Positions 7,009 through 12,288 of a DNA stretch of 12,288 nucleotides are shown here, piece after piece; within the stretch, counting starts at the first letter, position 1, and each line of letters starts with the position of its first letter. Source of the DNA: Porcipelethomonas sp964621265 (GTDB lineage: Bacteria; Bacillota; Clostridia; Oscillospirales; Ruminococcaceae); NCBI GenBank assembly GCA_964621265.1, contig CAZULQ010000049.1:1-12288 (forward strand). Reading direction: 5' to 3'. Position numbers and translations under genes: made by a program. The notes beneath the pieces are model-generated. The model did no database searches. It saw only the letters and a list, made by a program, of their open reading frames with translations, and was not told the DNA's origin.

Positions 7009-7030
7009 TGCCAAAAAGGAGGTACAAATT

Positions 7031-8611
7031 ATGAGAGCATGGCTATACTACCGCTTATCCCGTGACGAGGACGAGGAAATGAACAGCCTGCAAAATCAGC
7101 GTCAGATACTTGTTGACTACGCTGAGCAGAACGGATATGAAATTGTTGGTGAGAGCTTTGATGACAACGTTTCGGGAATGACGTTCAATAGAAAAGGTCT
7201 GGGTGAACTTGAAATTGCTGTTGATGAGAATAAAATTGATGTAGTTCTGGTAAAAGATCTTTCACGTTTAGGCAGACACAGAACACAAACCGAACTATTC
7301 ATTGACCACCTTCGACAGAACAATGTCAGGGTATATTCTGTCACTGAGGGGATAGATTCCACTAACGAAAACGATGATTTGATGATTGGATTCAAACAGA
7401 TTTTCAATGATTTTTATGCTAAGGATATCAGTAAAAAGGTTAAGGCTGGAGTCAGACAAAAACAGAAAAGTGGCTTGGTTGTAAATCTTCCGATGGGTTA
7501 TTACAAGGACAAAAATACAAATCAGGTTCATGTAGATGAAGAAGCCGCTGATATTATCAGAGAAGTTTATCAAAAATATCTTGATGGATACGGTCTTACA
7601 ACAATTGCAAGAGATTTGAATAAGCGTAACATCAAGTCACCCGAATACTACTCACACAGGAAGATAGGTGCTCAGAGAACTGAAATGTGCAGTAAGTTTT
7701 TGTGGACGCAGACAACAGTAAAAAGGCTGCTGCAGAACGAAATTTACACAGGAACTCTCGTAAATCACAAGACGGTTACAAGTAAGATTTACAAAACAAA
7801 AACCTTTGTTCCCGAAAGTGAAAGGTATCGTCATGAAAATTTTCTGCCACAGATAATTGATAATCAGACTTGGGAGAAAACGCAGTTTTTACTTAAACAA
7901 AGACCAAAAGCTAATGTCAGGTCAACTGACGGCAGGTCTATACACAGATATTGTGGTATGATAAAGTGTAAGGAATGCGGTGCAATTCTGATTGCCAAAA
8001 GAAGAAAATATGCTGACGGAACGGAATGGGTTGAATATACTTGTAACAGCCACCACAGATATGGCAAGGAATATTGTACTCCACATCGAATTCGTGAAGA
8101 GCAGCTTGATAAAATAGTTGTAGATGAACTGCTAAGACTTAAGGTAAAAATATCTGAAAACTGTGCAGAATACGATAAAATTGTTAAGCAATGGCTTAAG
8201 GATAAGTCTAAGTATGAACAAAAAATTCGTAGGTATACCGATAAAATATCAAAGCTAAAAAACCAAATTGAAAATCTGATTATGGATCGAATTAACGATA
8301 GAGAACATGCTCATATCTACAATGATATGATACGAAAGCGTGAGGAAGAAATAGCTGCTCTCGATAAAAAGATAAAGGAATTGAGAGAGTATGATAAGGT
8401 CTGTAAGCAGCAAAAGGAACAGCTTAAAAATACAACACAGATACTAGACAATGTACTATCGGAGCCTAAAATATCAGACAGTAACATAAGAATACTGATT
8501 GATAAAATATTTATTCATCAAAATGAGGACAAAAGTATTGAAGTCAGCCTTGAGTTTAACGGAAATTTCGAAGATAACTTATTTATGAATATTGATGAAA
8601 AAACATCGTAA
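7031..8611 (+). CDS. Large serine recombinase (site-specific integrase)
   Basis: This 526-residue enzyme catalyses site-specific integration and excision through a serine-linked DNA break. The N-terminal resolvase domain (about 1-145) has the nucleophile at Ser10 in YYRLSRDED and the KDLSRLGRHR motif. The recombinase domain follows (about 150-290), then a zinc ribbon with Cys313, Cys316, Cys338 and Cys349, and a coiled-coil rich in Lys and Glu (about 370-470) that ends the protein. This is the usual architecture and length of large serine integrases such as those of Tn4451-type elements and phages. The start has AGGAGG at 7018-7023. The gene lies 253 bp from the right end of the inserted element, separated from it by a terminator and the replacement tRNA, so it is the likely enzyme that inserted the element into the tRNA-Leu anticodon loop. 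Serine integrases usually hit protein genes; a tRNA target is less usual. Confidence 0.95.
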   Translation: MRAWLYYRLSRDEDEEMNSLQNQRQILVDYAEQNGYEIVGESFDDNVSGMTFNRKGLGELEIAVDENKIDVVLVKDLSRLGRHRTQTELFIDHLRQNNVRVYSVTEGIDSTNENDDLMIGFKQIFNDFYAKDISKKVKAGVRQKQKSGLVVNLPMGYYKDKNTNQVHVDEEAADIIREVYQKYLDGYGLTTIARDLNKRNIKSPEYYSHRKIGAQRTEMCSKFLWTQTTVKRLLQNEIYTGTLVNHKTVTSKIYKTKTFVPESERYRHENFLPQIIDNQTWEKTQFLLKQRPKANVRSTDGRSIHRYCGMIKCKECGAILIAKRRKYADGTEWVEYTCNSHHRYGKEYCTPHRIREEQLDKIVVDELLRLKVKISENCAEYDKIVKQWLKDKSKYEQKIRRYTDKISKLKNQIENLIMDRINDREHAHIYNDMIRKREEEIAALDKKIKELREYDKVCKQQKEQLKNTTQILDNVLSEPKISDSNIRILIDKIFIHQNEDKSIEVSLEFNGNFEDNLFMNIDEKTS

Positions 8612-8673
8612 ATTAATATAATTTCGCACAACGAGCATCAACTGTATGTAGCGTGTATGCCCTAGGATAAAAC

Positions 8674-8705
8674 AAAGCAATCCCCGTAGTTACGGGGATT
8701 GCTTT
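8674..8705. terminator. Bidirectional terminator shared by the recombinase and the carried tRNA-Leu
   Basis: A perfect 15-bp stem (AAAGCAATCCCCGTA at 8674-8688 with 8691-8705) directly abuts the CCA end of the tRNA. On the minus strand it is followed by GTTTTATCC, ending the tRNA transcript. On the plus strand it follows the recombinase and ends in CTTTT. It lets two convergent transcripts stop at one site. Confidence 0.85.
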
Positions 8706-8790
8706 TGGTACAGGTGACAGGAATTGAACCTGCACTCCTCTCGGAACTAGAACCTAAATCTAGCGCGTCTGCCAGTTTCGCCACACCTGC
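8706..8790 (-). tRNA. tRNA-Leu(UAG), complete, carried by the element
   Basis: This is an 85-nt class II tRNA with CCA encoded at 8708-8706. Acceptor GCAGGTG pairs with CACCTGT, D stem GCG with CGC, anticodon stem CTAGA with TCTAG around loop TTTAGGT, variable arm TCC-GAGA-GGA, T arm GCAGG-TTCAATT-CCTGT. The anticodon UAG reads CUA and, by wobble, other CUN leucine codons. It differs from the split host copy at 10 positions; eight form four compensated stem pairs (3-79, 11-25, 29-43, 46-55) and two are in loops (16, 68). It lies 68 bases inside the element's right edge, downstream of the host tRNA promoter at 8911-8939, and ends at a strong terminator. It is probably the working replacement for the gene the element destroyed. 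Confidence 0.97.
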
Positions 8791-8858
8791 TTATTGAATT
8801 TTTCACTTGATTTTTTAGCTGTCAAGCCAACTTTGAATAAATGCACTGAAGTGTCGCC

Positions 8859-8897
<39 letters not shown>

Positions 8898-8910
8898 ATG
8901 ATACTATAAC

Positions 8911-8939
8911 ATTATATCACAGGAGATTAAAAAAGTCAA
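8911..8939 (-). promoter_or_regulatory. Host tRNA-Leu promoter
   Basis: On the minus strand TTGACT (8939-8934), 17-bp spacer and TATAAT (8916-8911), 13 bases before the tRNA 5' end at 8897. It was the promoter of the original tRNA gene and now reads through the 5' stub into the element's complete tRNA-Leu. Confidence 0.85.
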
Positions 8940-8974
8940 GCACATAAAAGCATCTGCAAATTACGCAAAAAACA

Positions 8975-9003
8975 TTGACAATTATGATATAATGTAGTAA
9001 AAT
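8975..9003 (+). promoter_or_regulatory. Promoter of the DUF4250 / InlB-repeat operon
   Basis: TTGACA (8975-8980), 17-bp spacer and TAAAAT (8998-9003), followed by AGGAGG at 9021-9026. It is divergent from the host tRNA promoter 36 bases away. A TATAAT at 8988-8993 lies only 7 bases from this -35 and was not chosen. Confidence 0.7.
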
Positions 9004-9032
9004 TATAACATATTATAATGAGGAGGTGTGCC

Positions 9033-9209
9033 ATGGATTTACCTAATGACCCCGCAATTCTTCTGAGTTTTGTAAACACAATGCTCAGAGACAAGTATTC
9101 AGACCTTGATGAGCTTTGCGACGACTATAACATAAGTAAGAGTGTTATAACGGAAAAGCTAAGTGCAATCGGGTATGAATATTCAGAGGATCACAATCGT
9201 TTTAAATGA
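9033..9209 (+). CDS. DUF4250 domain-containing protein
   Basis: A 58-residue protein, MDLPNDPAILLSFVNTMLRD onward, that fits the DUF4250 family throughout: the LP-DP-LLSFVNT opening, LDELCDDYNIS in the middle and GYEY...N.FK at the end. The family is a short, cytosolic, conserved Firmicute protein of unknown function; the LDELCDDYNISKSVITEKL segment looks like a helix-turn-helix, so DNA binding is possible. AGGAGG at 9021-9026 supports the ATG at 9033 over an in-frame ATG at 9018 that precedes it. It is the first gene of a likely two-gene operon with the secreted protein 19 bases downstream, and belongs to the host side of the insertion. Confidence 0.88.
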   Translation: MDLPNDPAILLSFVNTMLRDKYSDLDELCDDYNISKSVITEKLSAIGYEYSEDHNRFK

Positions 9210-9228
9210 TGGGAGAGGAATTTTATTT

Positions 9229-10185
9229 ATGAAATTACTGAAAAAGTTTGCCGCATTTGCTATGGCGGCAATTATGGCAGCGCCAATGATGCTGTCAACA
9301 GTTTCCGCAGCGGAACAGTTTGAAACACCATCGGGGGATGTGTTTGAAACCAATCTTACAGATTACGACGTTTTTGAAGCAATCAAGGTCCGCAGAGACT
9401 ATATGAATGAAACAGAAAAATATCTTTTTTCTGACTACAATCTGATTAAGCTCTTTCTTACTAACAACCATCAGCTTAGTATCAGATATTTCACACTCGG
9501 ATATGACACTATGGACTGCGATCTTACCTACTACGAAGACCCGAGTGTTCTCGACTCCACAACAGTTATCTACAAGAGTAAAATAGCTGTTCAGACAGCT
9601 AATCTCATGAGAGACGGCTATATTCACATGGGCTGGGAATACGACGGCGTTACATATTCTTCAGGTGATTATTTCAAAATGCCTGCCTGTGATGTAACAT
9701 TCAAGCCTGTATGGCAAAAGCGCTGCAAGGTCAACTATTCTGCAGGTGATTATGAGGACATCACCGGTAATACATCAGCTTATGTTATATCAGTTGAAGG
9801 CGTAACAGTTTATCTTGCAAACGCACAGCGTTTTTCAAGAGCAGGCTACACTATAACAGGTTGGACATGTTCTGATGATGGCAAGGTTTATCAGCCGGGT
9901 TCAGGATATGTTGTTCCCGATACAGACGTAACTTTTGAAGCTGTCTGGGCACCTGCGAGTTATCCGATTACAATTACTGCAAATAACGGAGTTTCCTCCG
10001 ACAAGTATACAACCTCAGGAGTTTACGGAGAAGAATTCGTACTCCCTGAATGTGAATTCACTAAGGAAGGCAAAACTTTTGCAGGCTGGAAGTACAATGG
10101 TACAATTTATCAGCCTGGCGAAAGCTTCACAGTTCCGGCACTTTTATCAGGCGAAAAGCTTATAGTTTCAGCAACATGGAGCTAA
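9229..10185 (+). CDS. Secreted InlB B-repeat (Listeria-Bacteroides repeat) protein
   Basis: This 318-residue protein has a signal peptide (residues 1 to about 27, MKLLKKFAAFAMAAIMAAPM with VSA-A near the cut). Residues 30-110 are not recognised. Then follow three InlB B-type repeats at about 115-163, 185-241 and 255-318, each with the pattern aromatic-G-W followed by Y.PG or YSSG, V/MP and ending F.P/AVW or ATW. Such small beta-grasp repeats occur in surface adhesins and secreted proteins of gut Firmicutes. There is no LPXTG sorting signal, transmembrane helix or dockerin, so it is probably released or held through other contacts. The ATG at 9229 follows GGGAGAGGA; an in-frame upstream ATG overlaps the DUF4250 gene and would bury the signal peptide. 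The function is unknown beyond a likely surface or binding role. Confidence 0.85.
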   Translation: MKLLKKFAAFAMAAIMAAPMMLSTVSAAEQFETPSGDVFETNLTDYDVFEAIKVRRDYMNETEKYLFSDYNLIKLFLTNNHQLSIRYFTLGYDTMDCDLTYYEDPSVLDSTTVIYKSKIAVQTANLMRDGYIHMGWEYDGVTYSSGDYFKMPACDVTFKPVWQKRCKVNYSAGDYEDITGNTSAYVISVEGVTVYLANAQRFSRAGYTITGWTCSDDGKVYQPGSGYVVPDTDVTFEAVWAPASYPITITANNGVSSDKYTTSGVYGEEFVLPECEFTKEGKTFAGWKYNGTIYQPGESFTVPALLSGEKLIVSATWS

Positions 10186-10189
10186 ACTT

Positions 10190-10222
10190 AAAACACCGTA
10201 CATTTAATGTACGGTGTTTTTT
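10190..10222 (+). terminator. Terminator of the DUF4250 / InlB-repeat operon
   Basis: AAAACACCGTACAT (10190-10203) pairs perfectly with 10207-10220 and ends in a run of six T. It begins 4 bases after the stop codon. Confidence 0.9.
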
Positions 10223-10230
10223 ATTGCAAT

Positions 10231-10263
10231 AAAAAAGACTCTGTATATAAAACAGAGTCTTTT
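10231..10263 (-). terminator. Terminator of the chemoreceptor gene
   Basis: AAAAGACTCTGT (10233-10244) pairs perfectly with 10252-10263. On the minus strand it is followed by TTTTTT (10236-10231) and begins 5 bases after the chemoreceptor stop codon. It stands back to back with the terminator of the converging operon. Confidence 0.9.
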
Positions 10264-10268
10264 AATAA

Positions 10269-12119
10269 TTAAATTCTGAAAGCCTCAACACGGTCGTTGA
10301 GAGTATGTACCATACTTCTGAGTTCTTCTGATGAAGCAGCACTTTCCTGAGCTGTTGCTGAATTGGACTGAACTGCATCAGTAATCTGTTCAAAGCCTGC
10401 GTTAATCTGGTCAATTGCAGATTTCTGTTCGGAAGAAGCTTCAGCAATCTTGTTCATAAGCTCGCTGAACTGCTTGATAGCGTTATTAACTTCATTAAGT
10501 GATTCGCTTGTGCTCACTGTGAAGGTATTACCCTGTTCAACAGCCGCAGCGCTCTTATTTACAAGTGAAATAGTATTCTTAGCCGCCTCAGCTGACTTAT
10601 TAGCAAGGTTTCTTACTTCATCAGCAACAACCGCAAATCCCTTACCTGCATTTCCTGCTCTTGCAGCTTCAACCGCAGCGTTAAGCGCCAGGATGTTTGT
10701 CTGGAACGCAATGTCATCAATAACTCTGATAATTTTCTGAATTTCATCGGAGTAAGTCTTAATCTGACCCATTGATGTATTCATCTCGCCCATTGTTCTG
10801 ATACCATCATCAATAGTATTTACAACCTCATCGAGAAGAACAGCCGCACTATTTGTATTTTCATGGTTTTCTGTAATTCTGTTTGTAATATCAGCTGTCA
10901 TTGAACTGATTTCTTCAAGAGCCGCCGCTTCCTTTGAAGATGTTGCCGCAACATTCTGGGCACCATCTGAAAGCATCTGTGCACTTTCCATTACCTGAGC
11001 AGATGTCTGCTGAATATCAGAAATTGTACCTGAAAGATTAGTGAGAATCTGATCAAGTGAATTCTTGATCTCAACAAATCCGCCTACATATTCAACGTCA
11101 CTCTTTACTGTAAGATTTCCATTACCGATTTCAGCAAGAATATACTTGATGTCATTGATATACATTGAAAGCGCATTTACTGTATCCTGAAGCGCATATG
11201 TAAGAACTTCAGTTTCATCGCCTCGCTTACTGATAATACATTCAGAATCAAGGTCACCCTTTGAGAATCTGTCAAGACGCTCAGCTGTCTGTCTTACAGG
11301 TGTTGCAACCTTTCCTGAAACCTTGAGTGAAAGGTAAATCGCAACTGTCAGAAGTGTGCCAACGAAGATAACAAGAGCAATAGCCATAATATAGAATGTT
11401 TCCATAGCAACGCCTGTCTTGATACCGTAAATAATACCGACGCCTGCTTCGTTAAGATAATCGTATGAATACATAAGTTCATCGCCGCCGAATATCTTGT
11501 CAGATGAAACATTTATAGTACCGCTTCCGCTTACTGCCGCCTTTACAACCTCATCAAGTCCCAGATCAGATGATGCATTGACACCCGCAATAACTTCCTC
11601 GGAATCACCTGAAACAACAATATTACCATTGCAGTCAACAACATATCCCATATATTCGTCGTCAGACTTGATTGCAGACGCTGCCGCTATAAAGTAATTT
11701 CCTTCAAGTTCGCCGATTACAACTTCGTTTCCTCTTTTGAACACTGCAAGGATAACAGTCTCGCCCTTTTCGTTAAGAAGCGCATGTGAAAAGTAAATCT
11801 CACCCGATTCAAGATCCGAAGATTCTGAAAGAGCAGAGGAATAGTCATACCCCACACTATCTCCGTTCATATACACTTTATTGAAAAGTGCATCACCTGT
11901 ATTGCTTACCTGTGCGGTTTTAAGCTCCTCGCCGACATACAGGCTTTCCTCATGAATAATATCATGAGCTACCGACACAGAATGACCCGTCAGGTCATGT
12001 GCAGAATCAACAGAAAGAAAATATGACATGATAAGCGCGATAAGTGTAAGTGTAACACCCATAACCGAGACACTTATAATACTAAGTCGAAGAATTCTTG
12101 CTCTGATTGTTGTTTTCAT
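10269..12119 (-). CDS. Methyl-accepting chemotaxis protein
   Basis: A 616-residue membrane chemoreceptor that signals to CheA/CheW. It has an N-terminal transmembrane helix (about 12-35), an extracellular sensing domain (about 36-241, Cache-like, ligand unknown), a second transmembrane helix (about 242-265), a HAMP domain (about 266-320) and a long coiled-coil signalling domain. The conserved hairpin tip is complete: IDDIAFQTNILALNAAVEAA followed by RAG, residues 467-489. The start at 12119 is supported by GGAGA six bases before the ATG; an in-frame ATG 16 codons upstream lacks a good site. It is a single-gene unit with a consensus promoter at 12167-12195. No other chemotaxis or flagellar gene is in the window. 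If the host is non-motile, it might regulate something else, such as twitching or another output. Confidence 0.96.
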   Translation of the reverse strand: MKTTIRARILRLSIISVSVMGVTLTLIALIMSYFLSVDSAHDLTGHSVSVAHDIIHEESLYVGEELKTAQVSNTGDALFNKVYMNGDSVGYDYSSALSESSDLESGEIYFSHALLNEKGETVILAVFKRGNEVVIGELEGNYFIAAASAIKSDDEYMGYVVDCNGNIVVSGDSEEVIAGVNASSDLGLDEVVKAAVSGSGTINVSSDKIFGGDELMYSYDYLNEAGVGIIYGIKTGVAMETFYIMAIALVIFVGTLLTVAIYLSLKVSGKVATPVRQTAERLDRFSKGDLDSECIISKRGDETEVLTYALQDTVNALSMYINDIKYILAEIGNGNLTVKSDVEYVGGFVEIKNSLDQILTNLSGTISDIQQTSAQVMESAQMLSDGAQNVAATSSKEAAALEEISSMTADITNRITENHENTNSAAVLLDEVVNTIDDGIRTMGEMNTSMGQIKTYSDEIQKIIRVIDDIAFQTNILALNAAVEAARAGNAGKGFAVVADEVRNLANKSAEAAKNTISLVNKSAAAVEQGNTFTVSTSESLNEVNNAIKQFSELMNKIAEASSEQKSAIDQINAGFEQITDAVQSNSATAQESAASSEELRSMVHTLNDRVEAFRI

Positions 12120-12166
12120 ATAATATCTCCAATCGCAAATAGAATTACAATAATTTATTTGTAACA

Positions 12167-12195
12167 ATTATACCACATTCGCCTTAATTTGTCAA
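12167..12195 (-). promoter_or_regulatory. Consensus promoter of the chemoreceptor gene
   Basis: On the minus strand TTGACA (12195-12190), 17-bp spacer and TATAAT (12172-12167). The 12-bp sequence TTGACAAATTAA around the -35 is repeated further upstream (12228-12217) without a good -10 and could be a second, weaker start or a binding site. Nothing else is identifiable up to 12288. Confidence 0.85.
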
Positions 12196-12288
12196 ACAAA
12201 TATGTTTTATTTTAGTTTAATTTGTCAATAATGTCATAATGCGAGTACATTTTTAATTATCTGAAACGTTTTCGTATATATAATATTA

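Noticed and set aside
8797..8825. Possible promoter inside the element for the carried tRNA (TTGACA at 8825-8820, minus strand)
   Set aside because: The -10 position reads AAAATT, a poor match, and lies only 6 bases before the tRNA; the host promoter is far better.
8988..8993. TATAAT as the -10 of the DUF4250 promoter
   Set aside because: It is only 7 bases from the TTGACA; TAAAAT at 8998-9003 has the correct 17-bp spacing.
10450..11697. Plus-strand open frames across the chemoreceptor gene
   Set aside because: They are antisense to a clear methyl-accepting chemotaxis protein and lack ribosome-binding sites.

Overview
The window looks like a chromosome segment of an AT-rich, cellulolytic Firmicute, most likely a Ruminococcus-type member of the Oscillospiraceae. 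The grounds are two secreted proteins with type I dockerin modules, a GH5 endoglucanase with carbohydrate-binding modules, a DUF4250 protein, strong AGGAGG ribosome-binding sites and TTGACA/TATAAT promoters. The species cannot be fixed from the sequence alone.

Layout: (1) 58-1124, a secreted dockerin protein on the minus strand with its terminator. (2) 1476-1567, the terminator and 3' half of a tRNA-Leu(UAG) gene, minus strand. (3) 1568-8864, an inserted element of 7,297 bp. Its left part is cargo: an AraC-type regulator (minus) divergent from a GH5-dockerin-CBM-CBM cellulase (plus). Its right part is the mobility core: a RepA-like AAA ATPase, an inverted-repeat cluster that may be an origin, a hairpin-rich stretch, two small overlapping ORFs, a large serine recombinase, and a complete tRNA-Leu(UAG) on the minus strand. 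(4) 8859-8939, the 5' half of the split tRNA-Leu and its promoter. (5) 8975-10185, a DUF4250 gene and a secreted InlB-B-repeat protein. (6) 10231-12195, a membrane chemoreceptor on the minus strand.

The central observation is that one host tRNA-Leu(UAG) gene is split across its anticodon loop, with its halves 7.3 kb apart. Removing 1568-8864 joins them at a shared 6-bp core (TTAGGT on the tRNA strand) into a complete 85-nt tRNA whose acceptor, D, anticodon, variable and T stems all pair. The inserted element carries its own complete 85-nt tRNA-Leu with the same UAG anticodon, placed 68 bp downstream of the host promoter and tRNA stub. The two tRNAs differ at 10 of 85 positions; eight of these form four compensated base pairs and two lie in loops, so both appear to have evolved under selection as working tRNAs. 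The element therefore seems to destroy a probably important tRNA gene on entry and to supply a divergent replacement, transcribed from the host's own tRNA promoter. A serine recombinase next to the replacement tRNA is the natural candidate for the integrase.

Working model: the recombinase inserts the circle into the anticodon loop; the AAA ATPase and the repeats may support replication or maintenance; the carried tRNA keeps the host decoding CUN leucine codons; and the cargo gives the host an extra regulated, cellulosome-targeted cellulase. No relaxase or conjugation gene is visible, so transfer would need help from elsewhere.
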